NCBI GenBank assembly: GCA_963798015.1
Contig: CAWCSA010000002.1
Location: forward strand, 504,810-568,809
DNA from: Roseiarcus sp963798015
Lineage (GTDB): Bacteria; Pseudomonadota; Alphaproteobacteria; Rhizobiales; Beijerinckiaceae
DNA length: 64,000 nucleotides
Reading direction: 5' to 3'
Below, piece after piece: positions 38,068 through 46,936 of the stretch. How positions within the stretch are numbered: the stretch's first letter is position 1; every line of letters starts with the position of its first letter. The notes under the pieces are model-generated. The model did no database searches. It was given only the letters and a program-made list of their open reading frames with translations, and had not been told where the DNA came from. The position numbers and the translations under genes were made by a program.

Positions 38068-39738
38068 TCAGCGCCCCGGATACCAGTAGGCGGCTTGCGG
38101 CTTCGTGCGGTCGACGACCACGAACTGGTTGGCGAATACGCGGTAGGAGGGGCTCTGATCGCCGTCAGGCCACTGCACCCGGATTTCCGCGCGCTCGGCG
38201 GTGCCAAGGCCGACATGGATGAAGCCCGAATGGCCGGAAGCGTCGCCGCCGCCGACGTCGACAAATCGAGTTTGTGTGCGCGTTCCTGTCCTGATTGAAA
38301 TCCGCGCCCCGACCGCGTTGCGATTGGGGTTTGGCTCGACGAGTTGGATTTCGCTCCAATTGCCCATCGGCAGCGGCGGACCATCGCCATGCTCTCCTGG
38401 ATTTTTGGCGCCCAGATTGCGCCAGAGCAGGGCGTTCGAGCCGCGATTGATCTGCAGGATGTCGAGCCGCCCATCGACGTTGAAGTCGGCGATGAGCGCG
38501 CCGCGGCCCTTGGCGTTGCAGGCGATGCCCGCTTCGTCGCCCGCCTCGGCGAATTTGCCATTCCATTGGCCGAGCAGGAGATTGCTCGGATCGTAGGCGG
38601 CAAAGTCGGGCATCTGCTCAAGGTTGCCTTTGGAAACGAAGATGTCGCTGAGCCCGTCATTGTTGAAGTCGGCGAATTCGGCGTGCCAGGCCGTCGACGG
38701 CCGCTTGTCGCCGCCGGCGTAGGGAATGTGCGCGGTCACCCCGACTTCACCGGCGATGTCGCGATAGACGGGCGCTTCGCCGCGCTCAGCCGCTTCGGGA
38801 TCCAGCTTCTGCAGCTTCTCGTCGCCCATCGATGTCAGGAAATATTCCGGGTAGCCCGAGCCGTCGAGATCGCCTTCAGCGATGCCCATGCCGTAGATCG
38901 ACAAATGCCGCCAGCCGTCGGCGCGGGAGTAAAGCCTTGGCGTCTTGCCCGGATCGATGCGCCACATCTGCTCTTCGCCGCCACGGTAATATTGGCGGTC
39001 GTTGGAGACGCGCAGCGATGGCGTGCCTGACTTGTTCCAGTCGGTGAACAGCATCGAGAGCGCGCAGAAGCCGGGCGCGAGGGCCGTGCGCACTGAATAG
39101 TCGGGCCTGTCGCCGGCTTGAGGACGGTAGAGCGAACTGTCCGCGCATGTGCCCCAGGGCGAGCCTGGCGCGTCACGGTCGACATAATGGCCGATCGCGA
39201 GCGTCGGAAATTTTTGTCCCTGCTCCCATTCCGCGGCGAACGAAGTGGTCCAGCCGGTATCGCCGTCGAAATTCCATTCGTGGTTGGCGAGGGTGAAGGT
39301 GCAGTTCGGGCCGCCCTTGAGCAAGAGGCTGCCGCCGACCCTGAGCACGAACAGATCCATGTGGCCGTCGCCGTCGATGTCGAGCGGATAGGCGCCGATG
39401 ACATTGGTGAGCAGCTTCGGATCGGCGCCGATGTCGAGCGCCTTCTCCTCGAACTTGAGCGGCCCGCCGGCCTTGGATTTGTTGACGAAGAGTCGCGCCG
39501 GATTCTTGCCACCGGCCAGGAACACCGACGGGAAGCCCGAGCCGTCGCAATCGAGCGCCGCCCCGCCCCCGCCAACGAAGAACTCCCACGGACCGTCGTA
39601 GACGCTGCGCAGGCCGGCGGCTTCCGCCTCTTCATGCATGAGGGGCACGTCGCCTACCGGCTTTTGCCGGTCGTCGCCAGCTTGCGCCCCGGCGAGGCCG
39701 ATGAGAAGCGCGAGGATGCAGACAACGATCCGCATCAT
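38068..39738 (-). CDS. FG-GAP/VCBS-repeat protein with ASPIC/UnbV end
   Basis: A 556-aa exported protein with a signal peptide (IVVCILALLIGLAGAQAGDD). It contains several VCBS/FG-GAP-type calcium-binding repeats, seen as DIDGDGHMDLF, EGDLDGSGYPEYF, DFNNDGLSDIFV and DFNVDGRLDIL, which would build a beta-propeller. The C-terminal part (residues about 460-545) with RTGTRTQTRFVDVGGG and VQWPDG is the ASPIC/UnbV domain. Its start overlaps the stop of the di-heme oxidoreductase gene by 4 bp, so the two are coupled and presumably act together outside the cytoplasm. Confidence 0.9.
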   Translation of the reverse strand: MMRIVVCILALLIGLAGAQAGDDRQKPVGDVPLMHEEAEAAGLRSVYDGPWEFFVGGGGAALDCDGSGFPSVFLAGGKNPARLFVNKSKAGGPLKFEEKALDIGADPKLLTNVIGAYPLDIDGDGHMDLFVLRVGGSLLLKGGPNCTFTLANHEWNFDGDTGWTTSFAAEWEQGQKFPTLAIGHYVDRDAPGSPWGTCADSSLYRPQAGDRPDYSVRTALAPGFCALSMLFTDWNKSGTPSLRVSNDRQYYRGGEEQMWRIDPGKTPRLYSRADGWRHLSIYGMGIAEGDLDGSGYPEYFLTSMGDEKLQKLDPEAAERGEAPVYRDIAGEVGVTAHIPYAGGDKRPSTAWHAEFADFNNDGLSDIFVSKGNLEQMPDFAAYDPSNLLLGQWNGKFAEAGDEAGIACNAKGRGALIADFNVDGRLDILQINRGSNALLWRNLGAKNPGEHGDGPPLPMGNWSEIQLVEPNPNRNAVGARISIRTGTRTQTRFVDVGGGDASGHSGFIHVGLGTAERAEIRVQWPDGDQSPSYRVFANQFVVVDRTKPQAAYWYPGR

Positions 39739-41158
39739 TGCGCCTCGATCACGAGCGACCGCAGGAAAGCGATGACGCCATCGCGCTTATCGGGGTCGAG
39801 CGCCTGATACGCGTCGCGTGCGAACCGCGCGTCGCCGCCGTGCGCGGCGATGATTTCGTCAAGCATGCGGAACGAGCCGTTGTGGCCGTAGGGCGCGGTT
39901 GAGCCAACGCCCCAAAGCCGTGGGGTCAGGAACACGTCGCGCTCGACGAAACGTTGCGCCTGCAATTCGTTGCCCAGTGCATTGACCGTTTCATCGACGA
40001 CGAGATGGCGCTTGAGATCGCTGTAAAGGGGGATCAGCCACTCGCCCTTGTCGTTCTTCTGCAGCGTCTTGGCGAAGGGCAGGGCGCCAAGATCGATATG
40101 GATCGGCTCTTTCACCTCGCCGGAGCGCAGCGTGCCCGCCATGTCATAGGGCGCGGGATCGGTGAACACGAGCGACTTCAGCGGCAAGGTCTGCATGTGG
40201 CAGGAGGCGCAGCCGATTTCGTTGAAGGTCTCGGCGCCGGCCTTGGCTGCTTGCCGCCAATCGGCGGGTAGGTCGGCTTTTATCGTCGGCGGCGGCAGCG
40301 TCGCCTGGAACGCAACCAAAGCCGAGACATCGCCGGCGGTAATGGAATTGGGCACCCCGCTTTCGGCGAAGTCGTGGCTGCCCGTCCAGCGGACGCCGAA
40401 GCGCTCGACGGCCTCCATGCCATGGTGGACATTGAGCGCGTTGATGGTGAATTGCCTCAGCGACGTGAACACGCCCTTGCGGCTGAATGGCCTGACAATG
40501 AGGTCGGCGTCGACGCCGTCAATGGCGTCGAGATCGACGATGCCGTCGGGGTGGGCGACGATCGAGCCGAACCGCACGCCTTTGGTCACGAGGTCTGCGT
40601 GCGCGTCTTTGTCCGTAGCGCCGGCCTCGGCGATAGCCGCGGCGCGGATCGCCTGCAGGTCCGCGGTCATCTCGCGCGCCAGCAGTTCGACAAGGCCTGA
40701 ACCCATGAGCGCAATGGTGTGCCGCTCGCTCGAGAACGACGGGTCGGTCGAGTTGAATTGTGCGCTTTCGAAGCCTTCCGATACGAACGCATTGGCGACG
40801 TCATCGGCCGAGCCGCCGATGACCGGATCGTTGTGGCAACCGAAACAGGAATTCGAATCCGGGCCGCTGGTGCGGCTGAACGGCGGATTGACGCCGTTCT
40901 TGCGCTTGGTCGGGATGATCGCCTGCGTCGCCTTTGGCCTCCCCGCGCCGTCGACGGTGGTGAATTTAGCCTTGAACAGCTCGCGCCCACGTTCGGTGAG
41001 GGCGGGGAGAGCCGATGGGCCCGCCGCGGCGATCGCATCGAAATCGAGATGGGAGCCGGGGGAAAAACGCGCTCGTCCCAACTCGCGGCAAATGCGGCGC
41101 CGACCACGAGACTGGCCAACGCGCCCGACGCGAAAGCCGCTCCCCGGATTCGTTTCAT
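39735..41158 (-). pseudogene. DUF1111 di-heme oxidoreductase, frameshifted at the N-terminus
   Basis: A periplasmic c-type cytochrome of the putative thiol oxidoreductase/di-heme family, about 475 aa. Two heme motifs are visible, CFGCHN and CASCHM. The signal peptide (MKRIRGAAFASGALASLVVG) is read in one frame from 41158 and the mature protein in another. The break falls in a TTTTTCCCCC tract at 41058-41067; one extra T restores RVFSPGSHLDFD. The rest of the protein is intact and translationally coupled to the VCBS gene, so a homopolymer sequencing error is the most likely cause. Confidence 0.86.
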
Positions 41159-41308
41159 GTCCCTCGCGCCGCGCCTGGCCGCTCGATGCGGCGGATCGTT
41201 ATCCGCCGTCTTGTCACGACCCTGGCTCTGGCTGCAAGGGCGAAACTGTGTGGCGCCGTCAAGATTTGAGTTGCGTCCCTCAATATTGATTGCTAGGGCT
41301 TATGTCCA

Positions 41309-42352
41309 ATGCGTAGAGAAATGGCGGCAGGCCATCTCACTCTGAAGGACATTGCTCGGGAGGCAGGCGTTAGCGTAGCGACCCTGGACCGTGTGCTGCA
41401 TGGCCGGCCCGGAGTGCGGGAGGATACCGCCCGCCGTGTCCGGGAAGCCATTGATCGGCATGGATTTCGCCCATTCGCGGCCGGAGCTGAACTGGCCAGG
41501 GGCCGATCAAGCAAGTTCGCATTCGTGATGCCGGAAGGCTCGAACGTCTTCATGTCGATGATCCTGGACAACGTCGCGGAGATGTCGGGCTGGCTCGCGG
41601 CGAGAAGGGCGAGCGTGGAGACGAACAAGACCAACGTCTTCAACCCGGCGGCGCTCGCGCAGACCCTGGAATCTTTGGTCGGACGCTATGACGGAATTGC
41701 CGTCGTGGCCCTCGATCACCAAAGCGTTCGCGCCGCCATCGACGATCTCGTCGCGGGCGGAACCTATGTCGTCACGCTCGTGTCCGATGTGCCCAGCTCG
41801 CGTCGCCATCATTACATCGGCATCGACAACGTCGCCGCGGGGCGAACCGCTGGCTCGCTGATGGGGCGGTTCGTCCGGCCGGGCGCCGGCAAAATCGGGG
41901 TCATCGCGGGGTCGCAGTCGCTGCGCGACCACGCGGAACGGATTTTCGGCTTCAACCAGCTGATGGGCTTGGAGTTTCCCCATCTCGGCGTGTTAAGTCC
42001 CGTTGAGGGAAACGATCACGACGGTGAGAGCGAGGCCCTCATGATGAGGTTGATCGCCGATCATCCTGATTTGATTGGTGTCTACAACGTGGGCGCGGGC
42101 ACCCCCGGAGTCGCCAAAGCGATCACCGACGCGGGTCGGGAATCGACAATAACCTTCATCGGGCATGATCTGAGCAACGTCACTCGCAAGTGCCTGCTCC
42201 GCGGCGTGATGGACGCCGTCGTCGCCCAGGACCCGGGCCATGAGACGAGGTCAGCGATGCGCGTGCTCTTGTCCCTGGTCCGAGGCGAGCCGATTCTCGC
42301 CGAACAGGAAAAGATCCGTATCGATATCGTAATGAGGGACAATTTACCCTGA
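41309..42352 (+). CDS. LacI family transcriptional regulator (probable xyl regulator)
   Basis: A 347-aa LacI-type regulator. The HTH is LTLKDIAREAGVSVATLDRVL, then the hinge helix; the remainder is a periplasmic-binding-protein-like sugar domain. It starts at ATG 41309 (41321 possible). It lies immediately upstream of xylFHG on the same strand, so it most likely senses the sugar taken up by this transporter (xylose or related) and represses the operon. I found no obvious operator palindrome between 42353 and 42496 beyond TTGGCCAA. Confidence 0.9.
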   Translation: MRREMAAGHLTLKDIAREAGVSVATLDRVLHGRPGVREDTARRVREAIDRHGFRPFAAGAELARGRSSKFAFVMPEGSNVFMSMILDNVAEMSGWLAARRASVETNKTNVFNPAALAQTLESLVGRYDGIAVVALDHQSVRAAIDDLVAGGTYVVTLVSDVPSSRRHHYIGIDNVAAGRTAGSLMGRFVRPGAGKIGVIAGSQSLRDHAERIFGFNQLMGLEFPHLGVLSPVEGNDHDGESEALMMRLIADHPDLIGVYNVGAGTPGVAKAITDAGRESTITFIGHDLSNVTRKCLLRGVMDAVVAQDPGHETRSAMRVLLSLVRGEPILAEQEKIRIDIVMRDNLP

Positions 42353-42496
42353 TGCGCCATCCTCTTATCCGACTCTTGGCCAATTGCGCGGGAGTTCGAC
42401 GCAGGAATAGTGTCGTGGCGCCGCCGCGATCGCCCGGTCACCCCGGATCCAATAACTTTTCATCGGTCCCTCGTGGACTTCAAGTGGAGGAAAACA

Positions 42497-43546
42497 ATGA
42501 AAGCTCTCAATAAACTGGTGTTGGGGGCGGCGCTTTTAGCGTCCGTCGGCCTGACGTCGCTCGCAGCGCTCGCGAAAGATGTGACCGTCGGCGTCTCCTG
42601 GTCGAACTTCCAGGAAGAGCGCTGGAAGACCGACGAGGCGGCGATCAAGAAGGCGCTCGACGCCCATGGGGCCAAGTACATTTCGGCCGACGCCCAAGGG
42701 TCGCCGACCAAGCAACTGACCGACGTCGAAAGCCTCATTTCGAAGGGCGCCAACGTTCTCATCATCCTTGCCATGGACTCGGAGGCGATCCTTCCGGCGG
42801 TCAAGAAGGCGAGCGACGAAGGCATTCCGGTCATCGCCTATGACCGCCTGATCGAGAGCCCGAATGTGCTCTACATCACCTTCAACAACGTCGAGGTCGG
42901 CCGGATGATGGCCAAGGCGATCGAGGCCGCGAAGCCCGCCGGCAACTATGCCTTCATCAAAGGCGACAAGGGCGACCCGAACGCGGATTTCCTGTTCTCT
43001 GGCATCAAGGAAGTGCTCGAGCCGGCGATGAAGGCTGGCAAGATCAAGAACGTCGGTGAATCCTATACCGATGGCTGGAAGCCCGACAACGCGCAGAAGA
43101 ACATGGAGCAGATCCTCACCAAGAACAACAACAAGGTTGACGCGGTGGTCTGCGAGAACGACGGCATGGCTGGCGGCGTCGTCGCAGCGCTTTCCGCCCA
43201 GGGCATGGCGGGCTCGGTGCCGGTGTCAGGGCAGGACGGCGATCACGCGGCGATCAATCGCGTCGCGCTGGGCACCCAGACTGTTTCGATTTGGAAGGAC
43301 GCGCGGGACCTTGGCAAGATCTCGGGCGAGGCCGCGGTGGCGCTCGCGGACGGCAAGAAGATGACCGCCATTCCCGACGTGAAGCCGTTCACCGGCGGCG
43401 CCAAGGGTCTCAAGGTCAACGGTATCCTCTTGACCCCGCTCCCGATCACCCGGGCCAACCTCAACGTGATCGTCGACAAGGGGTGGATCACCAAGGCGGA
43501 GGTCTGCGCCGGCGTGAAGCCGGGCACGGTGAAGTTCTGCGGCTGA
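42497..43546 (+). CDS. xylF: D-xylose-binding periplasmic protein
   Basis: A 349-aa substrate-binding protein with signal peptide ending near LAALAKD, start at ATG 42497 with GTGGAGG upstream. Segments VGVSWSNFQEERWKTD, ADAQGSPTKQLTDVESLI, PVIAYDRLI and KGDKGDPNADF match XylF-type xylose-binding proteins. It is the first gene of a binding protein-permease-ATPase set. A hairpin 36 bp after its stop may raise its yield over the membrane genes. Confidence 0.93.
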   Translation: MKALNKLVLGAALLASVGLTSLAALAKDVTVGVSWSNFQEERWKTDEAAIKKALDAHGAKYISADAQGSPTKQLTDVESLISKGANVLIILAMDSEAILPAVKKASDEGIPVIAYDRLIESPNVLYITFNNVEVGRMMAKAIEAAKPAGNYAFIKGDKGDPNADFLFSGIKEVLEPAMKAGKIKNVGESYTDGWKPDNAQKNMEQILTKNNNKVDAVVCENDGMAGGVVAALSAQGMAGSVPVSGQDGDHAAINRVALGTQTVSIWKDARDLGKISGEAAVALADGKKMTAIPDVKPFTGGAKGLKVNGILLTPLPITRANLNVIVDKGWITKAEVCAGVKPGTVKFCG

Positions 43547-43581
43547 GTTGACGCTGCCAGCACGCAATGAAACAAAAGAAG

Positions 43582-43608
43582 GCCGCGCCGTGTGCAAAGC
43601 GGCGCGGC
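43582..43608 (+). promoter_or_regulatory. Hairpin between xylF and xylH
   Basis: GCCGCGCCG-TGTGCAAAG-CGGCGCGGC, a 9-bp perfect stem with a 9-base loop, followed by TTTCTGTT. It lies between the binding-protein and permease genes. Such elements often stabilise the upstream mRNA or partly terminate, leaving more binding protein than transporter. Confidence 0.6.
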
Positions 43609-43666
43609 TTTCTGTTGCAACGCCCACCCCCGATGGCGGCGGCGTAGGACAAGATCGGGAGGAGCT

Positions 43667-44992
43667 ATGACCTCTGCGGCGCCGAGCGCAACCAGCGCGG
43701 CTCCGAATGAGTCAGCCATTAGACGGTTGCTCAGAGCTACCGAGGTCGACACCCGCATGCTGGGCATGATCGGCGCGCTGGCGCTGATCTGGATCGGTTT
43801 CAACATTATTACCTGGGCTCAAAACGGCGAGGGCCTGTTCCTGTCGCCGCGCAACTTATGGAATTTGAGCGTCCAGACGTCGTCGATCGCGGTCATGGCG
43901 ACCGGCATGGTGCTCGTCATCGTCATGCGCCACATCGACCTCTCGGTCGGATCGATCATTGGCTTCGTCTCGACGATCATCGGCGTGGCGCAGGTCCATA
44001 TCCTGCCGGCCTATCTTGGCCTCGATAATCCGGCGATCTGGATCATCGCCGTCATCCTTGCTTTGGCGATCGGCGCGGCGATCGGCGCCTTTCAAGGCTC
44101 GCTGATCGCCTACATCGGCATTCCGTCCTTCATCGTCACCCTCGGCGGGCAATTGTTCTGGCGCGGCGCCGCGTGGTGGGTGACGACGGGTCAGACGATT
44201 GCGCCGCTCGACGATCGCTTCGCGCTCATGGGCGGGGGTCCGCACGGCTCAGTCGGCGCCGCGACGAGCTGGATTATCGCGGCGATTTGCTGCGCGGGCA
44301 TCGTGTTCGGCCTTTACGCCGGCCGGCAGCGGCGGGCGCGCTTTCGTTTCCCCCAGCGGCCGATGTGGGCTGAATATGTGATCGCGGTCGTCGGCTGTTT
44401 CGTCGTTCTCGGCGCAACCGCGATCGTCAACGCCTATCCTTGGCCTGAGCGAGTCGCCGCAACCTATGCGAAGGCGAACAACATTGTTGTGCCGGAAAGC
44501 GGACTGTTCATATCCACCGGATACGCGATTCCAGTGCTGATCGCGCTCCTCACCGGCCTTGTTATGACTTTCCTCGCGAGGCGGACCCGGTTTGGCCGCT
44601 ATGTCTACGCCACCGGCGGCAATCCGGAAGCCGCCGAGCTTGCCGGCGTCAACACCAAGAAGATCACGATTATGGTGTTCGCCCTGATGGGCGCGCTGGC
44701 GGGAATCGCCGCCTGCATCGATTCGGCGCGGCTCGATTCGGCGACCAACGTGCTCGGGCAGTTCGACGAGCTTTACGTGATTGCGGCTGCGGTCATCGGG
44801 GGCACCTCGCTCGCTGGCGGCGTCGGCACGGTCTACGGCGCCCTGATTGGCGCGCTGGTCATCCAGTCGCTCCAATCGGGCATGGTGCTGCTCGGCTTGG
44901 ACTCGGCCTTCCAGCAGATGGTGGTCGGCGTGGTGCTGGTTGGCGCGGTCGGCCTCGACACGTTCTACCGCCGCCGAACCGCCAAGGGTTGA
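43667..44992 (+). CDS. xylH: Xylose ABC transporter permease
   Basis: A 441-aa multi-pass permease of the ribose/xylose family, longer than usual, as XylH proteins are. Start at ATG 43667 with GGGAGGAG. Hallmarks: GMVLVIVMRHIDLSVGSIIG, PSFIVTLGGQLFWRGAAWW and AAVIGGTSLAGGVGTVYGAL. A cytoplasmic Arg-rich loop (GRQRRARFRF) divides it. The xylG start follows the stop by three bases, showing tight coupling. Confidence 0.93.
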   Translation: MTSAAPSATSAAPNESAIRRLLRATEVDTRMLGMIGALALIWIGFNIITWAQNGEGLFLSPRNLWNLSVQTSSIAVMATGMVLVIVMRHIDLSVGSIIGFVSTIIGVAQVHILPAYLGLDNPAIWIIAVILALAIGAAIGAFQGSLIAYIGIPSFIVTLGGQLFWRGAAWWVTTGQTIAPLDDRFALMGGGPHGSVGAATSWIIAAICCAGIVFGLYAGRQRRARFRFPQRPMWAEYVIAVVGCFVVLGATAIVNAYPWPERVAATYAKANNIVVPESGLFISTGYAIPVLIALLTGLVMTFLARRTRFGRYVYATGGNPEAAELAGVNTKKITIMVFALMGALAGIAACIDSARLDSATNVLGQFDELYVIAAAVIGGTSLAGGVGTVYGALIGALVIQSLQSGMVLLGLDSAFQQMVVGVVLVGAVGLDTFYRRRTAKG

Positions 44993-44995
44993 GCT

Positions 44996-45781
44996 ATGGA
45001 CCCCAACGCGATCACACCGCTGGTCGAGATGAAGGATGTCTCGATCGCTTTCGGCGGCGTCAAGGCCGTCGACCATGCCTATATCGATTTGTATCCCGGC
45101 GAGGTGGTTGGTTTGCTCGGCCACAACGGCGCCGGCAAATCGTGCCTGATCAAGATCCTGTCCGGCGCCTACAAGCGCGACAGCGGACAAATCTTCATCA
45201 ACGGGCAGGAAGTCAAGATCGACAACCCGCGCGACGCGAAACACTATGGCATCGAGACGGTCTATCAGGCGCTCGCGCTTGCCGACAATGTCGACGCGGC
45301 GTCGAACCTTTATCTGGGCCGCGAGCTGCTCACGCGCTGGGGGACGCTCGATGACGCTTCGATGGAGGCGGAGGCGCGCAAGGTGATGGGGCGTCTCAAT
45401 CCGAACTTCCGCCGCTTCAAGGAGCCGGTGGTCGCGCTTTCCGGCGGCCAGCGCCAGTCGGTCGCCATCGCACGCGCAATCCATTTCGACGCCAAGGTGC
45501 TGATCATGGATGAGCCGACGGCGGCGTTGGGACCGGCCGAGACTGCGCAGGTCGGCGAACTCATCAAGCAGCTCAAGGCCGATGGCCTCGGCATCTTCCT
45601 GATCAGTCACGACATCCACGACGTGTTCGATCTCGCCGACCGAGTGACAGTGATGAAGAACGGCCAGGTCGTCGGAACCGGCAGCGTTCAGGACATGACC
45701 AAGGACGAAGTGCTCGGCATGATCATCCTGGGAAAGTGTCCGCCCGGCGCCATTCCCGGGCTAGGCGCGATGGTGAATTGA
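44996..45781 (+). CDS. xylG: Xylose ABC transporter ATP-binding protein
   Basis: A 261-aa single-domain ATPase. Walker A is GHNGAGKSCLIK (a Cys where Thr is usual), the signature LSGGQRQSVAIARA, Walker B LIMDEPTAALGP, and the switch His LISHDI. E. coli XylG has two ABC domains (about 510 aa); this one has one, as in several alphaproteobacterial xylose and fructose importers. It closes the xylFHG operon. Confidence 0.92.
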   Translation: MDPNAITPLVEMKDVSIAFGGVKAVDHAYIDLYPGEVVGLLGHNGAGKSCLIKILSGAYKRDSGQIFINGQEVKIDNPRDAKHYGIETVYQALALADNVDAASNLYLGRELLTRWGTLDDASMEAEARKVMGRLNPNFRRFKEPVVALSGGQRQSVAIARAIHFDAKVLIMDEPTAALGPAETAQVGELIKQLKADGLGIFLISHDIHDVFDLADRVTVMKNGQVVGTGSVQDMTKDEVLGMIILGKCPPGAIPGLGAMVN

Positions 45782-45855
45782 AAATGTGAGCGGGAGTCCA
45801 CCGCAGCCTCCTGGGAATGGCGGCTGGCGCCGGCTTTCACTGAGGGAAGCGCACA

Positions 45856-46869
45856 TTGGCGAATGTCACACCGGCTGATGTCGACCTGCGAACCGAACGT
45901 GACGCTGGAGCGCCAACTATAACTCTGATCGCCCCCGGAGACGTTAGCCTTGGAGGAGGCGCGCGCGGCCTTGCCGGCGCAGCCAATCTCGAGAGTCCAG
46001 AAATTCGCGCGACGGCGACCGTGACCGTGAGAGGCGCTCCCGGTGACGATGTGGGATTTTGGAGATTCGGTTTTATCCAGTTGAAATATATCACTGATGA
46101 ATGGGCACACTATCGGGGGTCCACGCCCGCCGACGGCAGTGTCTTCGTCGCCATGGATCGTCCCCCGGCCCGGCCCCAGCAGCTTTGCAGGGATACGGCA
46201 GGAATCATAAATCCGCTCTCCAGATTGCCTTTCCTTGAGGCGCCTATTTTCTATTATCCGGAAACGGCGTTGGCTGGCTCTCTGGCGGAATTCACCACGC
46301 CATTTCTGCCAGTGGGAGCTAAAATTCCTACGTCTGGAAACCTATCTTTCACGGTCAAGTACTCCGACAGTCCTGGTCGACATTTCGCTATCGATGTTAC
46401 AAGATTTAATCACAAGGCACAGAATTTAAACTCTCTTTACTCTCTGTATAGCGGCAACGCTTACGTGACGATGTTTGCCGTGCAAAAGGGACCGCGCAAG
46501 CCGCTCGAGGTGATGAAGTCCTTTCAATGGAACGTCCGCTGGCGCGCCCATTTTGAGACGAAACGCGGCATGGCGACTTCACAGATTCCTCAGCGCGAAG
46601 GCGATGTCGCGGAGATGAACATATCCCACATCGTGATCGGACCGCCCAACGACCCGCTCATTCGGCGAGGCATTTTGAACACGACGTTGCCGAACTGCAT
46701 TGGGGTGACGCAAGGTGCGTTCACCAGCCCTGTCGTTCTCGAATTCGACAAAATGGGAAGACTGGAAGGTGCAGCATTAGGCCGCCGTCTTTATCGGGTC
46801 GCTCTCTACCGCGGTGACTCCGATATTCGGGAGCATGCGTCACGAGACTTGAGAGCAAGGCGGCTTTGA
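45856..46869 (+). CDS. Unrecognised protein of 337 aa
   Basis: I do not recognise this protein. It starts at TTG 45856 with GAGGGAAG upstream and has no signal peptide or membrane helix. The first 55 residues include a Gly/Ala-rich stretch; then come beta-rich segments such as VGFWRFGFIQLKYI, LSFTVKYSDSPGRHF, FQWNVRWRAHF and VVLEFDKMGRLEGA. The region at 46060-46480 is visibly A/T-richer than the neighbouring genes, a possible sign of acquisition. Codon structure and the clean ending before a convergent gene support a real gene. Its role is unknown. Confidence 0.65.
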   Translation: MANVTPADVDLRTERDAGAPTITLIAPGDVSLGGGARGLAGAANLESPEIRATATVTVRGAPGDDVGFWRFGFIQLKYITDEWAHYRGSTPADGSVFVAMDRPPARPQQLCRDTAGIINPLSRLPFLEAPIFYYPETALAGSLAEFTTPFLPVGAKIPTSGNLSFTVKYSDSPGRHFAIDVTRFNHKAQNLNSLYSLYSGNAYVTMFAVQKGPRKPLEVMKSFQWNVRWRAHFETKRGMATSQIPQREGDVAEMNISHIVIGPPNDPLIRRGILNTTLPNCIGVTQGAFTSPVVLEFDKMGRLEGAALGRRLYRVALYRGDSDIREHASRDLRARRL

Positions 46870-46936
46870 TCACAGGCGGCTACGGCCGGCATGGGACGCG
46901 CGCCTCAAGCGCTTCCGCTAGGCGCCGCCGCCCCGT

